Assembly (NCBI RefSeq): GCF_002440635.1
Contig: NZ_DJUW01000014.1
Coordinates: forward strand, 1 to 64,000
Direction of reading: 5' to 3'
Length of the DNA: 64,000 nt
Source: Novosphingobium sp. UBA6272
Lineage (GTDB): Bacteria > Pseudomonadota > Alphaproteobacteria > Sphingomonadales > Sphingomonadaceae
Part shown: positions 8,251-17,272 of the stretch, in pieces
Layout of the letters: the number at the start of each line of letters is the position of its first letter
How positions within the stretch are numbered: the stretch's first letter is position 1
The notes under the pieces: model-generated
Seen by the model: the letters and a program-made list of their open reading frames with translations, nothing else
What the model was told of the DNA's origin: nothing
Databases searched by the model: none
Program-made: the position numbers and the translations under genes

Positions 8251-9290
8251 GCCTTTACCCCTGCTCCGCGCACCGGCGCGGCATCGGGATCAAGCGGCCA
8301 GCGCGGCCGGGCGGCAAAATCGAGCGGGTCCGACTGGCCGAGCCGTTCGATCCCGGCCCAGGCGATCATCGCGGCATTGTCGGTACACAGCGCCAGCGGC
8401 GGGGCGACAAACGGCAAGGCATATTCTCCGGCCAGGCCTTCCAGCCCCGAACGCACTGCCTGGTTGGCGGCTACTCCGCCGGCCACGACCAGCGCGGTGA
8501 CCGCAATCCGCTCATCCTGAGCTTGTCGAAGGAGCGCCTTGCGGGTCCGGTCGATCACGCAGTCAATCGCGGCCTGCTGGAACGCGGCGGCGATATCGGC
8601 GTCGGCGTGGATGCCGGCATCCTTGGCCCGCAGCACCGCGCTTTTGAGGCCAGCAAAGCTGAAATGCGGCTCGGCGCTTCCCAGCAGCGGGCGCGGCAGC
8701 GGGACCTTGCGCGCGTCACCGGTAAGCGCCAGCCGCTCCACCGCCGGACCGCCCGGAAAGCCGAGACCGAGGATCTTGGCGGTCTTGTCAAACGCCTCGC
8801 CCAGCGCGTCGTCGATCGTCGTGCCGAGCCGGCGATAGCGACCTACGCCTTCGACCAGCAACAACTGGCAATGCCCGCCTGAAACCAGCAGCAGCAGATA
8901 GGGGAACTGCAGCGAGGGATCGGCCAGCCGCGGCGACAATGCGTGACCTTCGAGGTGGTTGATCGCGATCAGCGGCTTGTCGCTCGCCATGGCCAGCGCC
9001 TTGGCACTGACCAGCCCGACCATCACCCCGCCGATCAGCCCCGGACCGGCAGTGGCAGCCACGGCATCGACATCGGCCAGCGTCATCCCGGCGTCGGCGA
9101 GCGTCGCAGCGACCAGCGGGGTTACGCGTTCGGCATGGGCGCGGGCGGCGATTTCGGGGACTACTCCGCCATAGGGGCGATGCGCATCGTCCTGCGAGGC
9201 GATCCGCTGCGCGACAATGCGCCGCTCGCTGTCGACCAGCGCGGCTGCGGTTTCATCGCAGGATGATTCAATTCCGAGGACAATCCCCAT
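8247..9290 (-). CDS. tsaD: tRNA N6-adenosine threonylcarbamoyltransferase, with REP-derived insert
   Basis: TsaD transfers the threonylcarbamoyl group from TC-AMP to A37 of ANN-decoding tRNAs, working with TsaB and TsaE. The 347 residues start [18 protein letters not shown]. The metal-binding HLEGH motif is at 112-116, with SGGH in the nucleotide site and [11 protein letters not shown] near the end. Residues 253-261 read LLRQAQDER and are encoded by the CCTGAGCTTGTCGAAGG repeat at 8515-8532, read in frame just before the [10 protein letters not shown] strand. The frame is maintained, so the protein is probably functional with a lengthened loop. It is the first gene of the tsaD-gpsA-flippase operon, divergent from hemC with a 43-base gap. 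Confidence 0.96.
   Translation of the reverse strand: MGIVLGIESSCDETAAALVDSERRIVAQRIASQDDAHRPYGGVVPEIAARAHAERVTPLVAATLADAGMTLADVDAVAATAGPGLIGGVMVGLVSAKALAMASDKPLIAINHLEGHALSPRLADPSLQFPYLLLLVSGGHCQLLLVEGVGRYRRLGTTIDDALGEAFDKTAKILGLGFPGGPAVERLALTGDARKVPLPRPLLGSAEPHFSFAGLKSAVLRAKDAGIHADADIAAAFQQAAIDCVIDRTRKALLRQAQDERIAVTALVVAGGVAANQAVRSGLEGLAGEYALPFVAPPLALCTDNAAMIAWAGIERLGQSDPLDFAARPRWPLDPDAAPVRGAGVKA
8515..8532 (+). repeat. REP-like element inside tsaD
   Basis: Exact match to the 18-base TCCTGAGCTTGTCGAAGG element of the 2.3-2.5 kb region. Here it lies in the coding strand complement of tsaD and adds about nine residues without breaking the frame. Confidence 0.85.
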
Positions 9291-9333
9291 CTTGGCTTTC
9301 CCTTAGACGGATTGCGCAATAGGACAAGGCGCG

Positions 9334-10257
9334 ATGCCTGACCGTCCCCTGAAACTCGGAACCCGCGCCTCTCCGCTGGCCATGGCCCAGGCCCACGAAG
9401 CGCGCGACCGGCTCTGTGCCGCGCACCCCGGGCTGGAGGTAGAGATCGTCCCGGTCACCGCCAGCGGGGACAAGGTGCTCGACCGGCCGCTGGCCGAGAT
9501 CGGCGGCAAGGCGCTGTGGACCAAGGAGCTCGATGCCTGGCTGCTGGCCGGCGAGATCGACTTTGCGGTCCATTCGCTGAAAGACGTCGAAACGATCCGC
9601 CCGCTCGCCATCGCCATCGCCGCGATCCTGCCGCGTGAGGATGTCCGCGACGTGCTTGTCGGCGTGGAAAGCTTGTCTGCGCTGCCCCCCGGCGCGCGGA
9701 TCGGGACCAGCGCCCCGCGCCGCGCCGCGCAGGCGCTCCATGCCCGGCCCGACTGCCAGGTGGTGGGCATCCGCGGTAACGTCCAGACCCGGTTGGCCAA
9801 GCTGCAGGCGGGTGAGGCCGATGCCACCCTGCTGGCCATGGCCGGGCTCAACCGGCTGGGCATGGCCCATTACGGCACGCCGCTCGATCCTGAGGTCTGG
9901 CTGCCCGCCCCCGGCCAGGGCGCCATCGCGATCGAAGCCCGCGCTGCGGACGAAAGCACCCGCGCCTTGCTCAGCGCGATCGATCATGCCCCCAGCCACC
10001 GCGCGGTGATCGCCGAACGGGCGCTGCTCGCCGCATTGGGCGGCAATTGCCACAGCCCGATCGCCGTGCTGACTTCGCAGGACGGCGGCAATCTGACGAT
10101 GAAGGCCGCGCTGCTTTCCCCCGATGGGGCCGAACGGGTCGACGCCACCACGACTTTTGCTGCGGCGGACCTTGACGGACCGGCCCGGCTGGCCGCACAA
10201 CTGCTGGCGCAGGCATCGCCTGCCATCGCCGCGCATTTCGATCCTCCTGAAAGCTGA
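9334..10257 (+). CDS. hemC: Porphobilinogen deaminase (hydroxymethylbilane synthase)
   Basis: HemC polymerises four porphobilinogen molecules into hydroxymethylbilane in tetrapyrrole synthesis. The 307 residues contain the conserved start LGTRASPLAMAQA and the catalytic-Asp motif HSLKDV (Asp84). GTSAPRRAAQ and IRGNVQTRL form the basic substrate-binding face, and the dipyrromethane-binding cysteine lies in ALGGNCHSPIAV (Cys239). Length is normal. It is divergent from tsaD, and hemD starts 3 bases after its stop. The window also holds hemN, so two distant steps of the haem pathway are present. A long antisense frame over this gene is a composition shadow. Confidence 0.97.
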   Translation: MPDRPLKLGTRASPLAMAQAHEARDRLCAAHPGLEVEIVPVTASGDKVLDRPLAEIGGKALWTKELDAWLLAGEIDFAVHSLKDVETIRPLAIAIAAILPREDVRDVLVGVESLSALPPGARIGTSAPRRAAQALHARPDCQVVGIRGNVQTRLAKLQAGEADATLLAMAGLNRLGMAHYGTPLDPEVWLPAPGQGAIAIEARAADESTRALLSAIDHAPSHRAVIAERALLAALGGNCHSPIAVLTSQDGGNLTMKAALLSPDGAERVDATTTFAAADLDGPARLAAQLLAQASPAIAAHFDPPES

Positions 10258-10260
10258 ACC

Positions 10261-10977
10261 ATGGCCGTCCCGCTGGTCATCATCCGCCCCGAACCCGGCT
10301 GCAGCGCCAGCCTGGCGACGGCCCGGACGATGCCCGGGCTGGAAATTCACGGCCACCCCCTGTTCGAAGTAAGTCCGCGCAGCTGGGAGGCTGTCGCTCC
10401 GGATCAGGTCGACGCCCTGCTGATCGGCAGCCCGGCGGTGTTCCGCCATGGCGGCCGGGGACTGGCCGTGCTCAAGAGCCTGCCGGTCTATGCCGTGGGT
10501 GAAGTGACGGCGGCGGCGGCCCGCAATGCCGGGTTCGAGGTGTTCCATCAGGGCGGCGGCGCCTTGCAGGGCGCGCTTGCCGAACTGGATCCGCAGCATC
10601 GCCGGCTGCTCCGCCTGGCCGGGGAAGAGCGGGTCAGCCTGACCCTGCCCAAGGGCGTGACCATGGAAGAGCGTGTGGTCTATGCCAGCATGCCGCGCGA
10701 GATGTCGCCGGAACTGATCGCCTTGCTGCGCGAGCCGGCAATCGTCGCAGTCCATTCGGCCGAAGCGGTGCGGCATCTGTCGGCGCAATGTGTACGGCAC
10801 GGGATCCGCCGCGCACCTTTGCGGATCGCCGCGCTATCGCCCCGGATCGCGGCCGCGGCGGGTGACGGCTGGGGCGAAGTCGCCTCGGTACCCTACCCAG
10901 AGGACAAGGCATTGCTGGCATTGGGCCGGCAGATGTGCCAAGACCCCTGGCCTGCGGGTCGCGCTGCAGGTCGGTAA
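10261..10977 (+). CDS. hemD: Uroporphyrinogen-III synthase
   Basis: HemD closes and inverts ring D of hydroxymethylbilane to give uroporphyrinogen III. The 238-residue sequence is weakly conserved, as is normal for this family. The opening VIIRPEPGCSASLATAR, the central VYAVGEVTAAAARNAGF and the later VHSAEAVRHL match the two-lobed fold. It begins 3 bases after hemC and is followed within 14 bases by the mitofilin-like gene; this order is frequent in alphaproteobacteria and supports the call more than any single motif. Confidence 0.9.
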   Translation: MAVPLVIIRPEPGCSASLATARTMPGLEIHGHPLFEVSPRSWEAVAPDQVDALLIGSPAVFRHGGRGLAVLKSLPVYAVGEVTAAAARNAGFEVFHQGGGALQGALAELDPQHRRLLRLAGEERVSLTLPKGVTMEERVVYASMPREMSPELIALLREPAIVAVHSAEAVRHLSAQCVRHGIRRAPLRIAALSPRIAAAAGDGWGEVASVPYPEDKALLALGRQMCQDPWPAGRAAGR

Positions 10978-10991
10978 AGCAAAGGCGATGA

Positions 10992-11906
10992 ATGCCTGAC
11001 GAATACTACAGCTCTTCGCCCGCGACGACGCGGCAATCCGGGGGTATTTTCCGCGCGGTGCTCGGCACGGCGCTGCTCGCCTTCATCGCTGGCGCGGCGC
11101 TGATTGGCTGGCTGATCTGGGACGGACGGATCGCGCTGCCCGGACGTGAACCAGCGACGGCGCAGGTTGCCGCCGGTACGAATTCCGCCCCACTCCCGGC
11201 CTCCGGCAATGGAGCCGCCACCACGACCACCCAGGGGCTTGAGCTGCAGATTGCAGCGCTGGAACAGCGGCTCGCCCGGATCGATCTGCAAACCGCTGCG
11301 ACCGAAGGCAATACCGCTCGGGCTGAAGCCATGCTGGTTGCGCTGGCCGCACGCCGCGCGGTCGAGCGCGGGGTTCCGCTCGGCTATCTCGAGGACCAAC
11401 TGCGGCTGCGCTTTGGCGCGGCCCGTCCTTCCGCAGTCAACACCGTGATCGCCGCCAACCGCCAGCCCCTGACGCTGGCCCAGCTCGCCGCCGATCTGGA
11501 AACCGTCTCGCCCATGCTGCGTGGCGAAGGTCCCGACGATGGCCCCTGGACCCGGTTCCGCCGCCAGATTTCGGGCCTGTTCGTCGTTCACCGCGATGCC
11601 CCGGGGACCAGCGATCCGCAGAACCGGCTGGCCCAGGCGCAACTGCTGCTCCGCTCCGGCCAGGTCGACGCCGCGATCGACGTGATCGCCGCCATGCCGG
11701 GAGCCAAGGCGGCGGGCGACTGGATCGAAAAGGCGAGGCGCTATTCCGAAACAATGAAAGCGCTCGACCAGATCGAGCAGGCCGCGCTGGCCGAGCCGGA
11801 AAAGCTCAAGGCCGGAACCGGCGAGGAAGTTCGCCAGCCCGGTCCGGCGGTTACGCCCACGCCCACCTCAACGGCCACCCCCGCCACGCGCGAAGCGACG
11901 TTCTAG
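10992..11906 (+). CDS. Mitofilin/Mic60-like inner-membrane protein
   Basis: A 304-residue protein with a short cytoplasmic tail, one membrane helix (AVLGTALLAFIAGAALIGWLIW, about 24-45) and an Ala/Thr-rich stretch. A coiled coil follows (LELQIAALEQRLARIDLQ, about 82-99), then a helical C-terminal region with GQVDAAIDVIAAMPG. Alphaproteobacterial homologues of mitochondrial Mic60, which shape intracytoplasmic membranes, have this topology and sit directly after hemC-hemD. Context plus topology is the basis for the call, as the primary sequence is not strongly conserved. It is the last gene of the hem operon; a palindromic repeat follows its stop. Confidence 0.72.
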   Translation: MPDEYYSSSPATTRQSGGIFRAVLGTALLAFIAGAALIGWLIWDGRIALPGREPATAQVAAGTNSAPLPASGNGAATTTTQGLELQIAALEQRLARIDLQTAATEGNTARAEAMLVALAARRAVERGVPLGYLEDQLRLRFGAARPSAVNTVIAANRQPLTLAQLAADLETVSPMLRGEGPDDGPWTRFRRQISGLFVVHRDAPGTSDPQNRLAQAQLLLRSGQVDAAIDVIAAMPGAKAAGDWIEKARRYSETMKALDQIEQAALAEPEKLKAGTGEEVRQPGPAVTPTPTSTATPATREATF

Positions 11907-11929
11907 AAAAAGTCTTCCTACTATCAATG

Positions 11930-12023
11930 CTCCCCTCCCCGGCGGGGAGGGGCTGGGGGTGGGGGTTCCCAGCCACGAGAGGGCAGAACCCCCATCCCAT
12001 CCCTTCTCCAAGGGGAAGGGCTT
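11930..12023. repeat. Palindromic repeat block between convergent genes
   Basis: A CCCCTCCCC/GGGGAGGGG hairpin (11932-11952) is followed by a longer inverted relation in which GGGGGTTC (11969-11976) pairs with GAACCCCC (11986-11993), and then a CCCTTCTCC/AAGGGG hairpin. It fills the gap between the mitofilin-like gene (+) and the monooxygenase gene (-), where a bidirectional terminator would be expected. Confidence 0.6.
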
Positions 12024-12042
12024 TCTAAGTGCAACCTAGCTT

Positions 12043-13266
12043 TTAATGGCTCTGGGCCCGCAGCAACTGCGGCAGGTCGCCCGACATGCCGCGTGCCTCG
12101 TCCATGAAGAAGCGCTTGAGCCAGCCTGAGCGCTGAACACCGGCCATACCGATCCGCCGGACCAGGCTGGGCATCCGGCCGGGCACACCGAACAGGCGGA
12201 CGATCGCGTCGGTGGTGGCCATGACGGTGGTATTGTCGAGGCTGCGCCAGCGCTCGTAGCGGGCGAGCACTTGGGCATCGCCCGGCTCAAGCCCCAGCCG
12301 CATCCCTTCGCTCAGCACCTCGACCAGCGCGCCGACATCGCGCAGGCCCAGGTTGAGACCCTGCCCGGCGATCGGGTGCATCCCGTGTGCGGCATCGCCA
12401 ACCAGCGCGAGGCGGTTCGCGACGATCCTGGGGGCGTGATGGAAGTTGAGCGGATAGCTCATCCGCGGCGCAGCCAGCTCGATCTTGCCGAAGATCCCTT
12501 CCAGCCGGCTGGCCATTTCGCCGATGAAAACCGCATCGCTCAGCGCAGCGACGCCCGGAGCGTCCTTCTCATCGAAAGTCCAGACCACCGCGCTGCGGTG
12601 CCGCCCGTCGGGCAGGTCGAGCAGCGGCAGCAAGGCCAGTGGCCCGGCCGGATAGAAGATCTCCCAGGCCACGCCGCCGTGCGGCTTTTCATGGGTGATC
12701 CCGGTCACAAAGGCGCGGTGGCTGTAGTCCCAGCGGGCCGAGGAAAGCCCGGCTTCCTTGCGGGTCGGGCTCTGCCGGCCCTCCGCACCAATCAGCAGGC
12801 TGCCTTCGACGGTGCGCCCATCGCTAAGCGTGACGGCCACGCCGTGCTCGCCGCGCTCGCGCTGGACCGGTTCGACACCGCTCGACCAGGCAATCGCGGG
12901 CTCGGCCCGCGCGGCTTCGAACAGCGCCAGGCGGATATCGCGATTGGCATACATCCGGCCGAGCGTGCCGTCGCCGGGCTCGGGTTTGAAGTCGATCCGG
13001 CCGGGCTTCATCCCGTCAGTTACCGCGATCGATTCGATCGGGCAGCCGAGCGGCTTGAGCCGCTCTTCCAGACCGATGTTGCAGAACAGGTTCCAGCTGG
13101 CGGTCGAGATCGCCGAGGCGCGCCCGTCGGTTCCCTCGGCAGTCAGTTCCTCTGGCGTGGCCTTGTCGATCACGTGGCTGGTGATGCCCTGCCGGGCGGC
13201 AGCCAGCGCCAGCGTCATGCCGACCAGCCCGCCGCCGAGGATTACCAGATCGCGCCTGTCGCTCAT
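12043..13266 (-). CDS. FAD-dependent UbiH/UbiF/Coq6-family monooxygenase
   Basis: A 407-residue flavoprotein hydroxylase, probably acting on a ubiquinone precursor ring. The FAD dinucleotide fold VILGGGLVGMTLALAAA is at the N-terminus, and the second FAD signature GDAAHGMHPIAGQGLNLGLRD is near residue 290. The start at 13266 (MSDRRDLVIL) was chosen because it begins just before the Rossmann fold; the frame is open for 77 more codons upstream, but those overlap the phosphatase gene. Only 7 bases separate it from the upstream phosphatase stop, so the two are likely cotranscribed. Which ring position it hydroxylates cannot be told from sequence, so no gene symbol is given. Confidence 0.9.
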   Translation of the reverse strand: MSDRRDLVILGGGLVGMTLALAAARQGITSHVIDKATPEELTAEGTDGRASAISTASWNLFCNIGLEERLKPLGCPIESIAVTDGMKPGRIDFKPEPGDGTLGRMYANRDIRLALFEAARAEPAIAWSSGVEPVQRERGEHGVAVTLSDGRTVEGSLLIGAEGRQSPTRKEAGLSSARWDYSHRAFVTGITHEKPHGGVAWEIFYPAGPLALLPLLDLPDGRHRSAVVWTFDEKDAPGVAALSDAVFIGEMASRLEGIFGKIELAAPRMSYPLNFHHAPRIVANRLALVGDAAHGMHPIAGQGLNLGLRDVGALVEVLSEGMRLGLEPGDAQVLARYERWRSLDNTTVMATTDAIVRLFGVPGRMPSLVRRIGMAGVQRSGWLKRFFMDEARGMSGDLPQLLRAQSH

Positions 13267-13273
13267 GTCCGCC

Positions 13274-14947
13274 TCACTGCGCGCAGGTGTTGCCGGAGCC
13301 GCCATCGAGATCGAGGCAGCGCCCGTCGAAAGTGCCGTCCGCCACCTTGAGGCCGAGCACCGCGGCCAAGGTCGGCGCGATATCGACGGTTTCGACCGGT
13401 TGCGGCTGTTCGAAATTGCGCATGCCGCGCCGCCAGAACAGGATCGGCACGCGCCGGTCATAGTCGAAGGCGCTGCCATGCGTGGCGACATAGGCACCGG
13501 GCATGGCCACCGGGATCGGCGTTACCGCGCGATCGAGCAGCAGCACGACATCGCCCGAGCGGCCGGGATGCCACGAAGCGCGGGCCCGGTCTTTCAGGCT
13601 CCAGTCCTGGGGGTTGCCGCTCGGCAGCGGGGTCTTGGCGAGTTCTTCACCGGTAAAGGCTGCCGCCGCTTGCGGATGGGCGCGCAGGATGCCGACCAGC
13701 GCCGCGACCGCCTTGGCCCGCTGACCGGCGTCGATCTTGCGGCTGACATAGAGATCGCCCATCGGCGCATCGCCGAATACCAAGGGTCCTTCAACCGCAA
13801 TGCCGGTCTTGGCCGCGACGGCCTTGGACAAGGCTTCGGGCATCAGCGAAACGTCAACGCGCTCGGCCTTGGGGAAGGCCTGCTGGTCCATCCGCTCGGG
13901 CATGTCGAGCCCGCCGTGATCGGCGCTCAGCACCACCACATAGTCGATCCCCTTGGCATCGAGATGCGCGAACAGCCGGCCGAGATCCTGATCAAGCTGG
14001 TTCTGCAGGATGCACATTTCCGCGCCGGCAACCCCGGTGGCGTGGCCGACATAGTCAGTCGCCGAGAGCGAGACCGACAGAACATCGGGCGCGGAGCCCT
14101 GGCCCAGGCCCATCTCGTCGGTCAGCGCGATCGCCAGATCGACGGTCGCCTTGTCCATCCGCGGCGAAACCCGGAACTGCGGCTCTTTGCCGGGTTCCAG
14201 CACGAACCGTCCGGTCCCGAGCGTGGTATTGCCGACCGCGACGGCATGATCGGCCGCAGCGCACCAGGCCGGGATCGGCAGCGCCGGGGCACCGGACTTG
14301 ATCGTGGCAGCGGCAGCGGCGTTGACCTTGTCGACCGCCGGGGTCGAAGCGCGACCCTTCAGCGTCACGAAGGCACCGTTCTTCCACCACCAGGCCTGGT
14401 CGATCTTGTGCCCGCCCATCATCATCACCGCACGGTCCTTGGCCGAAACGGCGACGTTGCGGGTGGCGGGATCGGCGCTCTTCATCAGTTCGCCCAGAGT
14501 CGGGACCTTGAGGTGCCCGGGCGAAACCACCGGATTGCGGGGGGAGCTGGCGGGATCGGTTTCATCCTCGGCGCAGTAGATCGGCTTGTCCCCGCGCGGA
14601 CCATCGGGCTCGTACCAGTTGTTGGCGACGATTCCGTTGCGGGCCGGGCGCGTGCCGGTCAGCAGGGTCGAGTGGCCGGGGCAGGTCTCGGTCGCGGCGT
14701 GCGACTGGAAGCCCGAGGGAAACACCGCGCCGCCGGTGAGCCGCACGAACCCGCCGGTGTAATGCTGGCGGAACTGGGCAAAGGTATCGGCGCTGAACTG
14801 GTCGACCGAGACCGCGACCACCAGCCGCGGCGGGCCCTTCGGTGCGGGTGCCTCGGCCACGCTGGACGGCGCCTTGGCCGCAGTCCCGGCGCAGGCCCCC
14901 AGGGCAAGCGAGGCGGCAAGGGCAAAGGGAGCGGCAAAGCGGCGCAT
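13274..14947 (-). CDS. PafA/SPAP-type alkaline phosphatase superfamily lipoprotein
   Basis: A 557-residue exported phosphatase. The signal peptide ends in a lipobox (ALGAC, Cys19). The metal-ligand Asp lies in VVAVSVDQFSADTF, and the nucleophile is probably Thr88 in TETCPGHSTLLTG. SADHGGLDMPE and the late THGSAFDYDRRVPI supply further Asp and His zinc ligands. This pattern matches the Thr-nucleophile phosphatases of the Sphingomonas SPAP and Elizabethkingia PafA kind, which hydrolyse phosphate monoesters with some diesterase activity. The ATG at 14947 has AAGGA upstream. It is divergent from the DsbD-type gene and is followed by the monooxygenase. No pho box was recognised in the short divergent region. 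Confidence 0.9.
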   Translation of the reverse strand: MRRFAAPFALAASLALGACAGTAAKAPSSVAEAPAPKGPPRLVVAVSVDQFSADTFAQFRQHYTGGFVRLTGGAVFPSGFQSHAATETCPGHSTLLTGTRPARNGIVANNWYEPDGPRGDKPIYCAEDETDPASSPRNPVVSPGHLKVPTLGELMKSADPATRNVAVSAKDRAVMMMGGHKIDQAWWWKNGAFVTLKGRASTPAVDKVNAAAAATIKSGAPALPIPAWCAAADHAVAVGNTTLGTGRFVLEPGKEPQFRVSPRMDKATVDLAIALTDEMGLGQGSAPDVLSVSLSATDYVGHATGVAGAEMCILQNQLDQDLGRLFAHLDAKGIDYVVVLSADHGGLDMPERMDQQAFPKAERVDVSLMPEALSKAVAAKTGIAVEGPLVFGDAPMGDLYVSRKIDAGQRAKAVAALVGILRAHPQAAAAFTGEELAKTPLPSGNPQDWSLKDRARASWHPGRSGDVVLLLDRAVTPIPVAMPGAYVATHGSAFDYDRRVPILFWRRGMRNFEQPQPVETVDIAPTLAAVLGLKVADGTFDGRCLDLDGGSGNTCAQ

Positions 14948-15039
14948 CGGGGTTCCTTGAATTTGGATCATATGAACGCACAGCCCTGTTGCCCCCGCCG
15001 CGCTGCAAGTGCAAGGGGCGCTGGAAGGAGATGTCCCAA

Positions 15040-17070
15040 GTGACACGCAGCTACCGCCGCCTTGTTGCATTGCTGTTGCAGCTTTGCGCGCTGCTGCTCT
15101 CCGCGCCCGCGCTGGCCGAGCCGACGCACATCAAGCCCGAGCTGCTGGTTGAAGGCCCCGCTGCGCCGGGCAGCACGGTCACGCTGGCCTTCCTGATGAA
15201 GCCGGACAAGGGCTGGCACGGGTACTGGTTCAACCCCGGCGATGCCGGTCTGGGCCTGACCCCGACCTGGACTTTGCCCGCCGGAGCCAGCGCAGGAGAG
15301 CTGCGCTATCCGGTGCCGCAGACGCTGCTGGTCGCCGGGCTGATGAACCATGTCTACGAGCATGACTATGCGGTGCTGACGACGCTGACCCTGCCCGGCA
15401 CGGCCCGCCCCGGTGCGCGGCTGCCGATCCGGGTCAAACTCGATTGGCTGGCCTGCACCGATCAGGTCTGCGTGCCCGAGCAGACCGAACTCAGCGCCGA
15501 GGTTGTGGTCGGCACCCCGGGTGCACCCGATCCCCGCTTTGATGCCTGGCGCGCCGCGCTGCCCGCCCCGCTGGGCGCGAAGGCCATCTTCGCAATCGAC
15601 GCTACCACTGTGCGGATTGCGGTGCCCTTACCTGCCGCAGTCTCGCTGGACCGCCCGCACCTGTTCCTGGGTGCGCACCGCGTGGCCGACTATGCCGCGC
15701 CGCAGCGCTTCTTCCGCGATGGCGACCGGGTGGTGGTAGAAATGCCTCGGGCGAAATTCGAGCCGCTGAGCCCGGCCAGGCTGACTGCCGTGCTGCGGAT
15801 GGACGCTGCCGGCAACGGTGTGGTGATCGAGGCGGAAGCCGGAACGGTTCCGCCCGGTAGCACGCCGCTGAACACCGCAGGGCCGGCCACCCCGCCGCTC
15901 TGGGCGCTGCTGCTCTCGGCGCTCGCCGGGGGGCTGCTGCTCAACATCATGCCCTGCGTATTCCCGATCCTCAGCCTCAAGGCGCTGAGCCTGGCCCGCG
16001 CCGGGGAAAGCCAGGCCCAGGCCCGCGCCGAGGGGCTGGCCTATACCGCCGGGGTAGTGCTCGCCTGTCTCGCGCTCGGTGTGTTGCTGCTGGTACTGCG
16101 CGCGGGCGGGGAGCAGGTCGGCTGGGCGTTCCAGCTGCAAGAGCCGCTGGTGGTTGCGGCCTTGCTGCTGCTGGCCGTTACGATCACCGCCAACCTGCTG
16201 GGCCTGTTCGAATTCGCCGTGCCGGGCTTTGCCAGCGAGGGATCGCCGCAGGGCGCCTTCGCCACCGGCTTACTCGCCGCCTTCGCCGCGACGCCCTGCA
16301 CCGGGCCGTTCATGGCTGCGGCGATGGGTGCGGCGCTGTTGCTGCCGGTGGCCCAGGCGCTGGCGCTGTTCGCCATGCTGGGACTGGGCCTGGCGCTGCC
16401 ATTCCTGGCGATTGCCTACATCCCGCGCCTCAGGGCGATGCTGCCGAAGCCGGGCGCTTGGATGGTCAAGTTCAAGAAGGCCATGGCCGTACCGATGGGA
16501 CTGACCGCGCTGGCGTTATTGTGGCTGGCAAGCCGCCTCGCCGGCGGCGGCTTCGCGCTGAGCGCCGGGCTGCTCGCGCTGATCGTGATCGCCCTGCTGG
16601 TTCTGCTCGGGCGCCGTCAGCGACATGGTCTGGCTGCCGGACCGCGGTGGTGGGTGTTGCTGGCAGCTGTACTGGTGTTCGGCGTATTCGGATTGCCCGG
16701 AATGGTCCGCGAAGGCGGCGGCGCAGTCGAATCAATCCTCCCCAGCCAGCCCTTCAGCGAACAAACCCTCAGCCAGGCCCGCGCCAGTGGCAAGCCGGTG
16801 TTCGTCTACATGACCGCCGACTGGTGCCTGACCTGCAAGGTCAACGAAGGCGCCGCGATCGAACGCGAAGAAGTGCGCGCCGCATTCGAGAAGGCTGGCG
16901 TCGTCGTCCTGCGCGGCGACTGGACCCGCCGCGACGCAGCGATCACCCGCTACCTGACCGCGCAGGGCGCGGCCGGTGTGCCGCTCTACATGTGGTATCC
17001 GGCGAACGGCGAGCCGCAGCAGTTGCCGCAAGTGCTGACGGTAGGGACGCTGACCGGGCTGGTGAAGTAG
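15040..17070 (+). CDS. dsbD: DsbD/ScsB-type thiol:disulfide reductase, transmembrane
   Basis: About 676 residues that carry electrons from cytoplasmic thioredoxin across the inner membrane to periplasmic thiols. Signal peptide (LLLQLCALLLSAPALA), then a periplasmic DsbD-alpha-like domain (to about 280) with WLACTDQVCVPEQ. A block of eight or so membrane helices contains the two redox cysteines in IMPCVFPILSLKAL and ATPCTGPFM. The C-terminal thioredoxin domain has WCLTCKVNE. A start at GTG 15040 is preferred, because AAGGAG at 15025-15030 is 9 bases away; the ATG at 15031 directly abuts that site. It is divergent from the phosphatase gene. It may serve c-type cytochrome maturation, which the cbb3 oxidase nearby would need. 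Confidence 0.93.
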   Translation: MTRSYRRLVALLLQLCALLLSAPALAEPTHIKPELLVEGPAAPGSTVTLAFLMKPDKGWHGYWFNPGDAGLGLTPTWTLPAGASAGELRYPVPQTLLVAGLMNHVYEHDYAVLTTLTLPGTARPGARLPIRVKLDWLACTDQVCVPEQTELSAEVVVGTPGAPDPRFDAWRAALPAPLGAKAIFAIDATTVRIAVPLPAAVSLDRPHLFLGAHRVADYAAPQRFFRDGDRVVVEMPRAKFEPLSPARLTAVLRMDAAGNGVVIEAEAGTVPPGSTPLNTAGPATPPLWALLLSALAGGLLLNIMPCVFPILSLKALSLARAGESQAQARAEGLAYTAGVVLACLALGVLLLVLRAGGEQVGWAFQLQEPLVVAALLLLAVTITANLLGLFEFAVPGFASEGSPQGAFATGLLAAFAATPCTGPFMAAAMGAALLLPVAQALALFAMLGLGLALPFLAIAYIPRLRAMLPKPGAWMVKFKKAMAVPMGLTALALLWLASRLAGGGFALSAGLLALIVIALLVLLGRRQRHGLAAGPRWWVLLAAVLVFGVFGLPGMVREGGGAVESILPSQPFSEQTLSQARASGKPVFVYMTADWCLTCKVNEGAAIEREEVRAAFEKAGVVVLRGDWTRRDAAITRYLTAQGAAGVPLYMWYPANGEPQQLPQVLTVGTLTGLVK

Positions 17071-17097
17071 ATTTCTACATTTCACATAACAAATCCC

Positions 17098-17236
17098 GTC
17101 ACCCTGAACTCATTTCAGGGTCCATCATGCGACTAAGCCAATCGTCATCGCGCGCCCACCAACCGCAGGGCTTAGTAGTCCCCGGCATCGGCGGGGCAAA
17201 CGGCGCAATGGACCCTGAAACGAGTTCAGGGTGACG
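17098..17236. repeat. Long inverted repeat (29 bp arms, 81 bp apart) between convergent genes
   Basis: Arms 17098-17126 and 17208-17236 are complementary at 28 of 29 positions. Each arm is itself palindromic around CCCTGAAnnnnnTTCAGGG. The pair fills the gap between the DsbD-type gene and the thiolase gene. It looks like a mobile intergenic repeat of a different family from the other elements in this window. Confidence 0.75.
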
Positions 17237-17272
17237 ACTTTGATGGGTGCAAAGGCTGGGCGTAGCGCCGGT

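Noticed and set aside
9268..10800. 510-codon open frame antisense to hemC and hemD
   Set aside because: Composition shadow of GC-rich coding DNA; no recognisable domain, Gly/Arg/Gln/His-rich, and it overlaps two certain genes.
12758..15043. 761-codon frame opposite the monooxygenase and phosphatase genes
   Set aside because: Antisense shadow; both genes beneath have intact catalytic motifs.
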